Assembly (NCBI RefSeq): GCF_028890485.2
Contig: NZ_JARCHV010000002.1
Span: 992,001 to 1,056,000 of the forward strand
Source: Planococcus sp. SK3692
Lineage (GTDB): Bacteria > Bacillota > Bacilli > Bacillales_A > Planococcaceae
Length of the DNA: 64,000 nucleotides
Direction: 5' to 3'
Below, one piece after another: positions 20,483 through 31,430 of this stretch. Position 1 is the first letter of the stretch. Every line of letters begins with the position of its first letter. A program made the position numbers and the translations under genes. Below the pieces are notes generated by a model. The model saw only the letters and a program-made list of their open reading frames with translations, was not told the DNA's origin and made no database searches.

Positions 20483-20492
20483 TATTCATTTG

Positions 20493-21512
<1,020 letters not shown>

Positions 21513-21525
21513 CTAAAAATGGATA

Positions 21526-21772
21526 TAAAAAAGCACATCTCCGTCCCTGGAACTAAAGGGACGAATGATGTGCGGTTCCGCGGTACCACCCTGGTTGCCG
21601 CAATGCGGCCTCTTGTCTCCGTAACGTGGAGAACACGAAAGCGGCTACTCGTTTCGCCACTTTAGCTCGAAAGTCCATTCAATACAATCTTCTGCTTGTT
21701 CGCACCAACCACAAGCTCTCTTATATAGAAGAAACTGCATCTACTACTCTTCGTCAACGCTCATTTTGTATT
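21526..21772 (-). promoter_or_regulatory. T-box riboswitch (Trp) upstream of trpS
   Basis: On the minus strand the T-box core AGGGTGGTACCGCGG lies at 21592-21578, followed by a terminator hairpin with GCACATC/GATGTGC arms and a T-run ending near 21526. A UGG specifier followed by A is found at 21677-21675. A promoter with -10 TATAAT (plus-strand ATTATA at 21779-21784) and a TTGCGA-like -35 precedes the leader. Uncharged tRNA-Trp would stabilise the antiterminator. Confidence 0.92.
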
Positions 21773-21817
21773 GAATTTATTATAATACAAAAGAGATTAA
21801 GCTCGCAATACACAAAT

Positions 21818-22159
21818 CTACGATTGATAAAAAGCCAATGAAACTGCCATGGCAATTAAAGTTGCCCCACCGACAATCAAGAGGGGGGAACTTGAGAACG
21901 CTAGTACTTCTGATGGGAGCCGCATTTCATCGTCTTCAAGGGTGGATTTGCTTTTGAACACCTTGCGCATGCTCATTGTAAATATGTCGAAAACACCAGT
22001 CCGGACGACGAACACCCATGCCCCGAAAAACACGAGAATGCCCCCGTAGATAAAGGCGTTATTAATATACGACAGCAGTGAAAACGGTTCACTTCGAACG
22101 AGCATCGTTAGCATGATGATCAGCTGGACAGCAACAATTCCGATAATTATTTTTTTCAT
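21818..22159 (-). CDS. DUF3899-like small membrane protein
   Basis: A 113-residue membrane protein with helices at about 3-18, 31-50 and 92-111 and a polar stretch rich in Lys, Ser and Asp between the last two. It resembles the DUF3899 family, whose function is unknown. I start it at ATG 22159 (GGGGTG upstream, MKKIIIGIVAVQ); the longer frame adds 17 unsupported residues. It lies between the T-box promoter and the divergent oppA promoter. Confidence 0.65.
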   Translation of the reverse strand: MKKIIIGIVAVQLIIMLTMLVRSEPFSLLSYINNAFIYGGILVFFGAWVFVVRTGVFDIFTMSMRKVFKSKSTLEDDEMRLPSEVLAFSSSPLLIVGGATLIAMAVSLAFYQS

Positions 22160-22235
22160 TATGGCACCCCTATTCGTTCTTATTGTAGAAGAAATAACAA
22201 AAAAAATCAAAAAAATATTCAGAATCTAATTGAGA

Positions 22236-22249
22236 AGAAAACGCTTACA
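22236..22249 (+). promoter_or_regulatory. Candidate cre (CcpA) site upstream of oppA
   Basis: AGAAAACGCTTACA differs from the cre consensus TGWAANCGNTNWCA only at the first base. It lies about 100 bases upstream of a TATAAT at 22352-22357 that probably serves oppA, so carbon-source control of the peptide permease is plausible. Confidence 0.5.
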
Positions 22250-22401
22250 TAACGCGCTTTTCAGCCTATTGGTCATATTTTGAACAGCTCGATTAATGGT
22301 GTAAGTGTAAAATATTCCAAAAAAAACGCTGTACAACAAAAAATATTTATGTATAATTAATCATGTACCAAGTTTTCAGAAAATTTAAGGGGGCAAAATC
22401 A

Positions 22402-24123
22402 GTGAAAAACAGCAAGATTTTATGGCTACTTGGCCTGGTTTTGGTACTTAGTGCTTTCCTAGCTGCTTGCGGCGGCGGAGATGACACTGATACTGGGACG
22501 GAAAACACAGACACAGAAGAGACAGAAGGGGCAGAAGGCGCAGAAGGCAACGGCGGCGAACCTGACTCCGTACAAGAACTAAACTTGCTTGAAAGTGCAG
22601 AAATTCCTTCAATGGATTCTTCGATTGCTGAGGATGCAGTAGCATTTAACATCCTTAACAACGTAAACGAAGGTTTGTTCCGTTTGAACGAAGAAAACAT
22701 TGCTGAACCTGCTCTTGCTGATGGCGAGCCTGAAATCAGTGAAGATGGCTTGACTTATACTTTCAAACTACGTGATGCTAACTGGTCGGACGGTACACCG
22801 GTCACAGCTAACGATTTCGTCTATGCTTGGCAGCGCGCGATTGATCCAGACACTGGTTCACCTTACGGACCGTACATGATGGCTGGAACAATCAAAAACG
22901 CTACAGAAGTTTCTGAAGGGGACATGGAAGTTTCAGAACTAGGAATCACAGCTGAAGACGACAAAACTCTTGTCGTAGAACTTGAGCGCCCGACTCCTTA
23001 CTTCATGTCATTGATGGCTTTTGGTACATTCTACCCGTTGAACGAAGAATTCGTAACTGAGCAAGGCGACAACTACGCTTCTAACTCAGAAACAATCCTT
23101 TACAACGGACCATTCACTCTTACAAACTGGGATGGCACTGGCCTGACTTGGACAATGGAGAAAAACCCTGAGTACTGGGATGCTGAAACTGTTCAACTTG
23201 AAACAATTAATGTTGACGTAGTTAAAGAAACTTCAACTGCAGTTAACCTTTACCAATCAGGTGAAAAAGACCGCGTTGGACTTTCTGGTGAATTCGCAAT
23301 GCAATACGCTGAAGACCCAGAAGTTGTAAAAGAACTTGAACCAACTTTGTTCTACTTGAAATTTAACCAAGAACGTAACGGTGAAGAAACTCCACTAGCT
23401 AACGAAAACATCCGTAAAGCGATTGCTACTGGCTTCAACAAGCAAGACCTTGTAGATGTGGTTCTAGCTAACGGATCTCTTCCTGCTAACTACCTAGTAC
23501 CAACTGAGTTCACTTTCAACGAAGCTGGCGAAGATTTCCGTGATATCAACGGAGACATGCTGCCATTCAACGCTGAAGAAGCTAAAACTTACTGGGAGCA
23601 AGGCCTAGAGGAAATCGGCGAAACAGAAGTCACTCTTGAACTTCTTGGCGGCGACTCTGAGCTTGCAGGTAAAATGGATGCTTACTTGAAAGAGCAGCTT
23701 GAAACAAATCTTGAAGGTTTGACAGTTAACTTGAAAGCTGTACCATTCGGTGTACGCCTTGAGCTTGATGAAGCACAAGACTACGATATGCAAAACTCTG
23801 GATGGGGCCCTGACTTCCAAGATCCAATGACATTCATCGACCTATTCGTAACTGGCGCTTCTCACAACTTGATGTCCTACTCTAATGAAGAGTTTGATAA
23901 CTTGGTAGAGCAAGCTAAAGGCGAATTGGCACAGGATGCTGAAGCACGCTGGGAAGCAATGGCTCAAGCTGAAAAAATCTTGGTTGAAGAAGACGCTGCT
24001 ATCGCACCGATCTATCAACGTGGTCTAATGTCTCTTCAAAAGCCATATGTTAACAACATTATCAGCCACCCATTCGGTGGAGATTACAGCTACAAATGGG
24101 CTTACATTTCCGGTAAGGAATAA
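22402..24123 (+). CDS. oppA: Oligopeptide-binding lipoprotein OppA
   Basis: A 573-residue SBP_bac_5 lipoprotein. The signal ends in the lipobox AFLAAC, and a Thr/Glu/Gly-rich linker of about 35 residues follows. The core contains NVNEGLFRLNEEN, DANWSDGTPVTANDFVYAWQRA and GWGPDFQDPMTF, hallmarks of OppA. GTG 22402 follows AAGGGGGC. Codon use is noticeably more biased than in neighbours (for example CTT, GCT, ACT, AAC), as expected of a highly expressed protein. Confidence 0.92.
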   Translation: MKNSKILWLLGLVLVLSAFLAACGGGDDTDTGTENTDTEETEGAEGAEGNGGEPDSVQELNLLESAEIPSMDSSIAEDAVAFNILNNVNEGLFRLNEENIAEPALADGEPEISEDGLTYTFKLRDANWSDGTPVTANDFVYAWQRAIDPDTGSPYGPYMMAGTIKNATEVSEGDMEVSELGITAEDDKTLVVELERPTPYFMSLMAFGTFYPLNEEFVTEQGDNYASNSETILYNGPFTLTNWDGTGLTWTMEKNPEYWDAETVQLETINVDVVKETSTAVNLYQSGEKDRVGLSGEFAMQYAEDPEVVKELEPTLFYLKFNQERNGEETPLANENIRKAIATGFNKQDLVDVVLANGSLPANYLVPTEFTFNEAGEDFRDINGDMLPFNAEEAKTYWEQGLEEIGETEVTLELLGGDSELAGKMDAYLKEQLETNLEGLTVNLKAVPFGVRLELDEAQDYDMQNSGWGPDFQDPMTFIDLFVTGASHNLMSYSNEEFDNLVEQAKGELAQDAEARWEAMAQAEKILVEEDAAIAPIYQRGLMSLQKPYVNNIISHPFGGDYSYKWAYISGKE

Positions 24124-24161
24124 TAATTCCCAACTGAATGTACTTTAGGAAAACATAATAG

Positions 24162-24197
24162 AAAGAGAGTATATCAATGGATTGATATACTCTCTTT
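24162..24197 (+). terminator. Strong hairpin after oppA
   Basis: A 16-base perfect stem (AAAGAGAGTATATCAA and its complement) around a TGGA loop, followed by TTCT. It probably reduces readthrough into oppBCDF and protects oppA mRNA. Confidence 0.72.
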
Positions 24198-24271
24198 TCT
24201 ACTGTGTATGAATTCACCGAAAATTAACGGTATTCTGCTTAATCAGAAAAATACAAGTGTCTGTTGACGCT

Positions 24272-24280
24272 TGATATAAT
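24272..24280 (+). promoter_or_regulatory. Possible internal extended -10 promoter before oppB
   Basis: TGATATAAT fits the TGnTATAAT extended -10 pattern and lies 28 bases before ATG oppB. The -35 region (TACAAG) is poor. It could supply oppBCDF independently of oppA. Confidence 0.45.
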
Positions 24281-24307
24281 AGAGCGATTTTATTTTGGAG
24301 GTGCACC

Positions 24308-25243
24308 ATGGCACGCTATATTGGAAAAAGATTAATTTATATGTTCATCACCTTAGCGCTTATTGCCACGTTTACATTTTTCTTGATGAAAATATTACCA
24401 GGTTCCCCAATTGCTTCCGCAGATAAGCTATCTCCTGAACAACGGGCAGTCGTAGAGGCACGGTACGGACTGGACCAACCCCTTCCTGTTCAATATTTCG
24501 ATTATATGTTTGGTTTGCTTCGTGGTGATTTGGGTATTTCGATTAACCAATTCAAAGGCGCAAACGTAACGGATGTTATTTTAAGCCGCATGGGGCCGTC
24601 AGCCCAGATCGGATTCCAAGGAATGCTTCTCGGAACCGTTCTCGGAATCCTCTTCGGGATGGTCGCGGCGCTCAGGCAAAATACATGGGTGGATTACGGA
24701 AGTACGATCGTTGCGATCATCGGAATATCCATTCCATCATTTGTTTTTGCATCCATGCTACAATACTGGTTCGGTTTAAAATGGGACCTGTTCCCAGTGG
24801 CGCTGTGGAAAGATGGATTCATGTCCAGCGTACTGCCGTCAATCGCATTGGCGATGTTCCCACTGGCAACGGCTGCACGGTTTATCCGTACAGAAATGAT
24901 CGAAGTTCTTGGATCTGACTATATCACTTTGGCAAAAGCTAAAGGGGCTAGCGGGTCTGAAATCGCCTTCAAACACGCATTCCGTAATGCTTTGATTCCA
25001 TTGATTACGGTTCTTGGGCCAATGGCAGTCAGCATTCTAACAGGCTCACTTGTAGTCGAGCAGATTTTCGCGATTCCTGGAATCGGTGAGCAATTCGTAA
25101 AATCGATCATGGTCAATGACTTCTCCATTATCATGGGTACGACAATTTTCTTCTCTGTATTCTTGATCGTTGTCATTTTGATCGTCGATATTTTATATGG
25201 CGTCATCGATCCTCGTATTCGTCTTTCAGGAGGTAAGAATTAA
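24308..25243 (+). CDS. oppB: Oligopeptide ABC permease OppB
   Basis: A 311-residue permease. The N-terminus MARYIGKRLIYMFITL and the GLDQPLPVQYFDYMFGLLRGDLGIS segment are typical of OppB. The EAA loop is DYITLAKAKGASGSEIAFKHAFRNALIPL, and the C-terminus is DILYGVIDPRIRLSGG. GGAGG precedes ATG 24308. The stop shares a base with the oppC start (TAATG). Confidence 0.92.
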   Translation: MARYIGKRLIYMFITLALIATFTFFLMKILPGSPIASADKLSPEQRAVVEARYGLDQPLPVQYFDYMFGLLRGDLGISINQFKGANVTDVILSRMGPSAQIGFQGMLLGTVLGILFGMVAALRQNTWVDYGSTIVAIIGISIPSFVFASMLQYWFGLKWDLFPVALWKDGFMSSVLPSIALAMFPLATAARFIRTEMIEVLGSDYITLAKAKGASGSEIAFKHAFRNALIPLITVLGPMAVSILTGSLVVEQIFAIPGIGEQFVKSIMVNDFSIIMGTTIFFSVFLIVVILIVDILYGVIDPRIRLSGGKN

Positions 25244-26262
25244 TGACACAGAATTATGAAAAACTACCTCAAGATGCGTTTACACGCATCCCTAGAGATA
25301 CGCAAGAAGCAGAAAAAATCTCAAAACCCAGTGTCAGCTTTTGGCAGGATGCATGGCGCAGCCTGAAGAAAAACAAAGGCGCGATCCTCAGTTTAATCTT
25401 GTTTGGTTTGATCCTGATCATGTCACTCGTAGGGCCAATGATCAGCCCTTATGAGCCAAACGACCAAACTATTACACATGCCAACTTGCCACCGAAAATT
25501 CCTGTTATTGAAAATCTCGGCATCATGGACGGGGTAGGTACACTTGGCGGACGTGAAGTTGACTTATACGAAATGAAAAATGTCGAACAAAATTACTGGT
25601 TCGGTACAGACGGCCTTGGCCGTGACATGTTCTCCCGTGTATGGAAAGGGACGCAAGTTTCCTTGTTCATCGCATTTGTGGCAGCAGCGATCGATATGTT
25701 GATCGGAGTTATCTATGGCGGCGTTTCCGGCTATTTCGGGGGGCGCGTGGATGATGTTATGCAACGTATCGTTGAGATCTTGACAGGTATTCCAAACCTG
25801 GTCGTTGTTATCCTCTTTATCCTTATCATGGACCCAGGGATACTCGCGATCATTATCGCCTTGACGATCACCGGTTGGACCGGCATGTCGCGCGTGGTGC
25901 GCGGACAGGTTCTTAAATACAAGAGCCAGGAATTCGTCCTTGCAGCCCGTACGCTTGGGGCGAGCGACAGCCGCATCATCTGGAAGCATTTGATGCCAAA
26001 CGTTCTCGGCGTTATCATCATCAACACGATGTTCACGATTCCTGGCGCTATTTTCTTTGAAGCCTTCTTGAGCTTTATCGGGCTCGGGCTACAGGCTCCA
26101 GATGCGTCTCTTGGGACATTGATCAATGATGGATATAAACTGATTCAGTATCAGCCGCATATTCTCTTATTCCCGGCTGTAGTATTGAGTTTGATCATGA
26201 TCGCATTTAACTTAATTGGTGACGGCTTGCGTGATGCGCTTGATCCGAAGATGAAAGATTAA
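25243..26262 (+). CDS. oppC: Oligopeptide ABC permease OppC
   Basis: A 339-residue permease with a ~45-residue cytoplasmic N-terminus, a helix, and a longer extracytoplasmic segment (about 75-120) than AppC, ending in the conserved FGTDGLGRDMFSRVWKGTQVSL. The EAA loop is SQEFVLAARTLGASDSRIIWKHLMPN. Translation is coupled to oppB by the TAATG overlap. Confidence 0.92.
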   Translation: MTQNYEKLPQDAFTRIPRDTQEAEKISKPSVSFWQDAWRSLKKNKGAILSLILFGLILIMSLVGPMISPYEPNDQTITHANLPPKIPVIENLGIMDGVGTLGGREVDLYEMKNVEQNYWFGTDGLGRDMFSRVWKGTQVSLFIAFVAAAIDMLIGVIYGGVSGYFGGRVDDVMQRIVEILTGIPNLVVVILFILIMDPGILAIIIALTITGWTGMSRVVRGQVLKYKSQEFVLAARTLGASDSRIIWKHLMPNVLGVIIINTMFTIPGAIFFEAFLSFIGLGLQAPDASLGTLINDGYKLIQYQPHILLFPAVVLSLIMIAFNLIGDGLRDALDPKMKD

Positions 26263-26277
26263 GGAGGAAAGCCTTAG

Positions 26278-27333
26278 ATGGAAAAAATACTTCAAGTAAA
26301 AGACCTCGAACTTTCCTTCAACACATATGGTGGCGAAGTAAAGGCAATCCGAGGCGTTAACTTTGATCTATATAAAGGTGAAACATTGGCAATCGTTGGA
26401 GAATCTGGTTCCGGTAAATCTGTTACAACGAAATCGATCATGCGTTTATTGCCTGAAGAGAGTGCTGAATTTAAAAGTGGTGAAATCCTGTTCGGCGGGC
26501 GTGATTTGACGAAATTGAGCGATAAAGAAATGCAGAAAATCCGCGGAAAAGATATCTCGATGATTTTCCAGGATCCAATGACGTCACTCAACCCGACGAT
26601 GCCGGTCGGCCGACAGATTACAGAGCCGATCTTGAAGCATCAAAACATCAATAAAGATGAAGCGAAAAAATTGGCGATCGACTTGCTGCGTTTGGTCGGC
26701 ATGCCAAAACCTGAGCTTCGTATGAAACAATACCCTCACCAATTCTCAGGTGGACAGCGCCAGCGTATCGTTATTGCCATAGCGCTAGCATGCAACCCGC
26801 AGATCCTGATCGCCGATGAGCCGACAACTGCTCTTGACGTAACGATTCAAGCACAAATTCTTGAATTGATGAAAGACTTGCAAAAGAAAATTGACACGTC
26901 GATTATTTTCATCACCCACGACCTCGGGGTAGTGGCAAACGTTGCTGATCGCGTAGCTGTTATGTACGGTGGGAAAATTGTAGAAATCGGCACAGTCGAT
27001 GAAATTTTCTATAATCCGCAACATCCATATACATGGGGACTTCTCAGTTCTATGCCTTCAATGGATGCAGAAGATGCAAAACTGTATGCAATTCCTGGCA
27101 CGCCGCCGGATCTTCTCAATCCGCCAAAAGGCGATGCATTCGCCCTGCGCAGCGAATACGCCATGAAGATCGATATGGAACAGTCGCCTCCGTTCTTTAA
27201 AGTCAGCGATACGCATATGGCAGCTACATGGCTTCTACATCCTGAAGCGCCAGCAGTTGAACCGCCTGAAATGGTCATCGAACGGATGAAAAAGTTCCCT
27301 GGTAGCCGTTATTATGAAGGGAGCGCGAACTAA
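26278..27333 (+). CDS. oppD: Oligopeptide ABC transporter ATPase OppD
   Basis: A 351-residue ABC ATPase. Walker A is GESGSGKS, Q-loop [12 protein letters not shown], signature FSGGQRQR, Walker [12 protein letters not shown] and H-loop ITHDLGVV. Unlike AppD, its C-terminal extension lacks the cysteine cluster and instead reads [20 protein letters not shown] and ends in [13 protein letters not shown], as in Gram-positive OppD. AAGGAGG precedes the ATG. The stop overlaps oppF (TAATG). Confidence 0.92.
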   Translation: MEKILQVKDLELSFNTYGGEVKAIRGVNFDLYKGETLAIVGESGSGKSVTTKSIMRLLPEESAEFKSGEILFGGRDLTKLSDKEMQKIRGKDISMIFQDPMTSLNPTMPVGRQITEPILKHQNINKDEAKKLAIDLLRLVGMPKPELRMKQYPHQFSGGQRQRIVIAIALACNPQILIADEPTTALDVTIQAQILELMKDLQKKIDTSIIFITHDLGVVANVADRVAVMYGGKIVEIGTVDEIFYNPQHPYTWGLLSSMPSMDAEDAKLYAIPGTPPDLLNPPKGDAFALRSEYAMKIDMEQSPPFFKVSDTHMAATWLLHPEAPAVEPPEMVIERMKKFPGSRYYEGSAN

Positions 27334-28274
27334 TGGCTGAAAAATTGCTTGAAATCAAGAACCTCAAACAGCATTTCAATGTCGGCAAAGCAAATGAAGT
27401 GAAAGCAGTCGATGGGATTTCTTTTGACATCTATAAAGGGGAAACGCTTGGCCTTGTAGGCGAGTCAGGTTGCGGGAAATCCACGACCGGCCGCTCGATC
27501 ATCCGCTTGTACGATGCGACCGATGGAGAAGTGCTTTATGAGGGAGAAAGTGTACACGGCAAGAAAAACAAGAAGGACCTGAAGAAATTCAACCGTAAAA
27601 TGCAGATGATTTTCCAGGATCCTTATGCTTCGTTGAACCAACGAATGAAAGTTATGGATATCATCGCAGAAGGCATTGATATCCACGGTTTGGCAAAAGA
27701 CGCCAGCGACCGCAAGAGAATGGTCTATGACCTACTGGAAACGGTTGGCTTAAACAAAGAGCACGCTAACCGCTATCCGCATGAATTCTCAGGCGGGCAG
27801 CGCCAGCGTCTAGGCATTGCGCGTGCTTTGGCAGTAGACCCGGACTTTATCATTGCGGATGAGCCGATCTCTGCACTCGATGTTTCCATCCAAGCACAGG
27901 TCGTCAACTTGCTGAAAGAGCTTCAAGAAGAAAAAGGCTTGACGTATTTGTTCATCGCCCACGATTTATCGATGGTTAAATACATTTCAGACCGCATTGG
28001 CGTAATGTACTTCGGAAAGTTGGTGGAATTGGCGCCAGCGGATGAATTATACGAAAACCCAATGCATCCGTACACGCAATCATTGCTTTCGGCGATTCCG
28101 CTTCCGGACCCGAACTATGAGCGCAATCGTACGCGGAAAGCTTACGACCCAGCAGTTCATAATTATGCTGATGGGGAAGATGTAAGAATGCGCGAAGTTT
28201 CGCCAAACCATTTTGTGGACTGTTCAGAGAAGGAATTTGCTGAGATTCAAGAGCATCTCGCAGCCAAAAAATAA
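27333..28274 (+). CDS. oppF: Oligopeptide ABC transporter ATPase OppF
   Basis: A 313-residue ATPase. Walker [22 protein letters not shown], signature FSGGQRQR, Walker [12 protein letters not shown] and [11 protein letters not shown] are all present. The C-terminal tail ends in [14 protein letters not shown]. It is the last gene of oppABCDF, with a terminator eight bases later. Confidence 0.92.
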   Translation: MAEKLLEIKNLKQHFNVGKANEVKAVDGISFDIYKGETLGLVGESGCGKSTTGRSIIRLYDATDGEVLYEGESVHGKKNKKDLKKFNRKMQMIFQDPYASLNQRMKVMDIIAEGIDIHGLAKDASDRKRMVYDLLETVGLNKEHANRYPHEFSGGQRQRLGIARALAVDPDFIIADEPISALDVSIQAQVVNLLKELQEEKGLTYLFIAHDLSMVKYISDRIGVMYFGKLVELAPADELYENPMHPYTQSLLSAIPLPDPNYERNRTRKAYDPAVHNYADGEDVRMREVSPNHFVDCSEKEFAEIQEHLAAKK

Positions 28275-28281
28275 TACTTGT

Positions 28282-28320
28282 AAAGCACGTGCCTGCTCAA
28301 AAGGTGCGTGCTTTTTTATT
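28282..28320 (+). terminator. Terminator after oppF
   Basis: AAAGCACG and CGTGCTTT arms with a loop of about 17 bases, then T6ATTTTT. Confidence 0.82.
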
Positions 28321-28450
28321 TTTAAAAGTCCTGGAAATATCTTCTTATAACAAATAAATGTCTGAGTTTCTCTAAATTTACTAAATTATCCTGCTTAAAG
28401 TGTCACAAAATGGTAGACTGAAGAAAAGCGGAAAAGGTGTGTGAATCTGT

Positions 28451-29650
28451 GTGAAATCCTTGAAATGGCTGGCAGTGTCTTTGGTTCTACTAGGAAGCGC
28501 CGGCACTGCGCAAGCGGCGGAGACTGCAACTGAAGATTTTTCGACCCGTACATATGAAATAGTCAACATCGACTCTGGGCTGCTTGGGACATCGGAACGT
28601 TTTGGCTTTGATTCAGGATTGAATTTTGAATACCCTGACGCGGTTCGGGGAATCTTTGTCACTGGCAACTCCGCTGGGGGAGCACGTTTTTCTTCTTTGG
28701 TTGAGCTCGTCGGAAACACCGATTTAAATGCAATGGTTATTGACGTCAAGGAAGACATGGGGCATTTAACGTATACGCCGGAAGCGGATTCTCCGCTGGC
28801 TGATAAAGGCATCGGGACTTCATTGATAAAAGACCCGCGAGCAATGCTTAAGCAAATGGAACAGGATCAGATTTATCCTATTGCGCGCGTGGTCGTCTTC
28901 AAAGATAGCGTACTTGCAGAACAACATCCGGAACTTTCCTTTACAATAGATGGACAAGTTTGGGCGAATAACAGGGGGGAAGCATTCGTTAACCCCTTCA
29001 TGAAAGAAGTTTGGGATTATAATGTGGATGTAGCCATCGAAGCAGCAAAATTAGGGTTCAAGGAAATCCAATTCGATTATGTACGTTTTCCGGAAGGATT
29101 TGAGCGTTTAGGAGATGAGTTGGACTACTCGATGGGCGATTACGCAGAATCCAATTTAGATCCTGTACAGCGCCGTGTGGAAGCTGTGACGGATTTTGTT
29201 GCCTACGCGAAAGAAAAACTCGAGCCGTATGGGGTGGATGTATCAGTTGATATATTTGGTTATGCAGCAACTTTACCGGAAGCGCCTGGCATTGGACAGA
29301 ACTTCTCGAAAATCTCAGAGAATGTCGACGTCATCTCATCGATGATATACCCTAGCCACTGGACATCGTATTTCGGCATTGCCAAGCCAGATTTAGAACC
29401 GTATAAGCTGGTAGCCGAATATGCCAAAGTGGAAAACGAAGTGCTTTCCAAGTTGGACGATGCGCCTGTTTCGCGGCCCTGGCTGCAGGATTTCACTGCC
29501 AGCTATTTAGGTGCCGGTAATTACAAACGCTACGGCAAAGTGGAAGTGGAAGACCAGATTCGTGCACTGCAAGATCAAGGGATTGAGGAATTTCTTCTTT
29601 GGAATGCAGGAAACAGCTATTCGCCTGGCGTTGACTACACGCCTGAATAA
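28451..29650 (+). CDS. Exported putative glycoside hydrolase (DUF4015-type)
   Basis: A 399-residue secreted protein with a signal peptide (cleavage likely after AQAAE, about residue 23). The rest looks like a single TIM-barrel: GIFVTGNSAGG, an AMVIDVKEDMGHLTY strand, LGFKEIQFDYVRFPEG, VSVDIFGYAAT, and the closing LLWNAGNSYSPG. These match the putative glycoside hydrolase group once called DUF4015; candidate catalytic acids are in VKED and FDYVRFP. The substrate is unknown, with a cell-wall or exopolysaccharide target as a guess. GTG 28451 follows AAAAGGTG. Confidence 0.75.
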   Translation: MKSLKWLAVSLVLLGSAGTAQAAETATEDFSTRTYEIVNIDSGLLGTSERFGFDSGLNFEYPDAVRGIFVTGNSAGGARFSSLVELVGNTDLNAMVIDVKEDMGHLTYTPEADSPLADKGIGTSLIKDPRAMLKQMEQDQIYPIARVVVFKDSVLAEQHPELSFTIDGQVWANNRGEAFVNPFMKEVWDYNVDVAIEAAKLGFKEIQFDYVRFPEGFERLGDELDYSMGDYAESNLDPVQRRVEAVTDFVAYAKEKLEPYGVDVSVDIFGYAATLPEAPGIGQNFSKISENVDVISSMIYPSHWTSYFGIAKPDLEPYKLVAEYAKVENEVLSKLDDAPVSRPWLQDFTASYLGAGNYKRYGKVEVEDQIRALQDQGIEEFLLWNAGNSYSPGVDYTPE

Positions 29651-29653
29651 AAA

Positions 29654-29697
29654 AATGCCCTTGCTGTCGGAACTGCGACTGGCAGGGGCTTTTTTTG
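29654..29697 (+). terminator. Terminator after the glycoside hydrolase gene
   Basis: GCCCTTGC-TGTCG and CGACTG-GCAGGGGC arms form an imperfect stem followed by T7. Confidence 0.78.
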
Positions 29698-30051
29698 AGC
29701 TTGTGCAAGATAATAAATTTGGCGAAGTAAATGAAACCTTTTTAGCAGTGAGACGTACTATATAATAGAAGAATTATTTTCAAAAGAATTTTGTAAATGA
29801 GAATAAATTTTTCTTATTAAAGTTTAATTGATAATAGAAGCGGGTAAATTTCTAATGTATAAGCTTTACAAACTCTCAGAAAATGTAGCGAGACTGTGAC
29901 AGAATCAATGTTTTTTTAAAAAACTCGCTATCAGCTATATATTACTGAAGCCTAATGTTGTATAATGATTGTAGAGCTTCTAAACGATAGTGATTCTAAT
30001 TTAAGAATAAATTCTCTCAACATCTACGAATCCGAAAGGAAGTGCTCCATT
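29698..30051 (+). other. AT-rich intergenic region upstream of spxA
   Basis: No gene seen. It contains a TATAAT at 29961-29966 without a convincing -35, and a TAGCGAG...CTCGCTA inverted repeat (29886-29930) spanning a T7A6 tract. It probably holds the multiple promoters expected for spxA. Confidence 0.5.
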
Positions 30052-30450
30052 ATGATGGTTACATTATTCACTTCTCCGAGCTGTACGTCTTGCCGCAAGG
30101 CGAAAGCGTGGCTGGAAGAACATGATATTCCATATACAGAACGCAATATCTTCTCTGAACCTTTGACTATAAGTGAAATTAAAGAAATACTACGTATGAC
30201 AGAAGACGGTACGGATGAGATCATTTCAACCCGTTCGAAAATCTTCCAAAAACTGAATGTAGACGTAGAGAGCTTGCCATTGCAGCGCCTCTATGAATTG
30301 ATCCAGGAACATCCGGGCTTGTTGAGACGCCCGATTATCATGGACGAAAAACGCCTGCAAGTCGGTTACAACGAAGACGAAATCCGTCGATTCTTGCCAC
30401 GCAAAGTGCGCGCATATCAATTGCTAGAAGCTCAGCGCATGGTCAACTGA
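30052..30450 (+). CDS. spxA: Global redox regulator Spx
   Basis: A 132-residue ArsC-fold transcription regulator that binds the RNA polymerase alpha subunit. The redox switch CTSC is at the N-terminus ([10 protein letters not shown]), and the near-invariant [40 protein letters not shown] segments are present. Two tandem ATGs (30052, 30055) exist; the first is nine bases from AAAGGAAG. Spx levels are set by ClpXP with the YjbH adaptor, encoded 5 kb downstream, so this is one regulatory neighbourhood with mecA. Confidence 0.95.
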   Translation: MMVTLFTSPSCTSCRKAKAWLEEHDIPYTERNIFSEPLTISEIKEILRMTEDGTDEIISTRSKIFQKLNVDVESLPLQRLYELIQEHPGLLRRPIIMDEKRLQVGYNEDEIRRFLPRKVRAYQLLEAQRMVN

Positions 30451-30464
30451 GAATAAGGAGAACA

Positions 30465-30515
30465 AGCTGTCCGGTCTTTATGGCATTTCATAAGGAATCA
30501 TCGGACGGCTTTTCT
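30465..30515 (+). terminator. Terminator after spxA
   Basis: AAGCTGTCCG and CGGACGGCTT arms (one mismatch) followed by TTCTTTATCTTT. Confidence 0.7.
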
Positions 30516-30746
30516 TTATCTTTTTAGCAGTTCGCACGCGCAAAGTTTTAGTTCGGCGGTAGTGACCATCTTGATTAGTTGCAAAAATCTGTCGATTCGA
30601 TTAGACTCTAAGATAATTATCTTCTCGTGCCGCCTATAGGCAGAAAAATGTTTTTAAGCCTTCAGGAAAGGTATAATGAAGGTAGTAATAAATCACGGCT
30701 TTTGAGGAACTTCCTCTTAATCCGATCCGAAAAGGAGAGGTGTAAA

Positions 30747-31403
30747 ATGGAAATAGAACGCATTAACGACAACACAGTGAAATTTTACATTTCCTATCTT
30801 GATGTTGAAGAGCGAGGGTTCAGCCGTGACGAAATTTGGTTTAACAGAGACAAAAGCGAAGAGCTTTTCTGGGAAATGATGGATGAAGTCAATGAAGAAG
30901 CCGATTTCGTTATGGAAGGGCCGCTGTGGATCCAAGTGCAAGCCATGGATAAAGGACTTGAAGTCACTGTCACTCGTGCGCAATTGACGAAAGACGGGCA
31001 AAAACTTGATTTGCCGGATGATATAGAAGAACGCCGTAAGATGTTTTCAGGAGAAGAAGCTGGCTCACAGGAATTTGACGAATTCGAGCCGGTTTATGAC
31101 GAGGGTGATACGAAGAAACTTGAATTCTCCTTTGTTCTTTCTGAAGTGGAAGAATTGCTTCCGATTTCGAAGCGTCTCATGTATATGCCAGTCGACACGG
31201 CATTGTACCACTTTGACGGAAAGTACTATATGCACGTGAAGTTCGATGAAATCCTGCATTCCGAAAAAGACATTAAAGATCAATTGAGCGTCATCACCGA
31301 ATATTTGCAGCAAACTCCAATGACGATTCATCGTCTAGAAGAGTATGGCAAGCCGATCTTCAAAGAAGATGCGTTGCCGAATGTGTTGCATTATTTCGGA
31401 TAA
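30747..31403 (+). CDS. mecA: ClpCP adaptor MecA
   Basis: A 218-residue adaptor. The N-terminal target-binding domain (MEIERINDNTVKFYISYLDVEERGF) and the C-terminal ClpC-binding domain (LEFSFVLSEVEELLPISKRL through VLHYFG) are joined by an acidic linker (about 85-115). In B. subtilis it feeds ComK and other clients to ClpCP. ATG 30747 follows AAAGGAGAGG; the longer frame from 30627 has no ribosome binding site. A TATAAT at 30672-30677 may be its -10. Confidence 0.93.
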   Translation: MEIERINDNTVKFYISYLDVEERGFSRDEIWFNRDKSEELFWEMMDEVNEEADFVMEGPLWIQVQAMDKGLEVTVTRAQLTKDGQKLDLPDDIEERRKMFSGEEAGSQEFDEFEPVYDEGDTKKLEFSFVLSEVEELLPISKRLMYMPVDTALYHFDGKYYMHVKFDEILHSEKDIKDQLSVITEYLQQTPMTIHRLEEYGKPIFKEDALPNVLHYFG

Positions 31404-31430
31404 AAACCTCCTCTATAGGAGGTTTTTTTT
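31402..31430 (+). terminator. Terminator after mecA
   Basis: AAAACCTCC / GGAGGTTTT with T8. The stem begins within the mecA stop codon. Confidence 0.88.

Noticed and set aside
29886-29930. Riboswitch in the long spxA upstream region
   Set aside because: Only a 7-base inverted repeat around an A/T tract is visible. No known aptamer motif was found.
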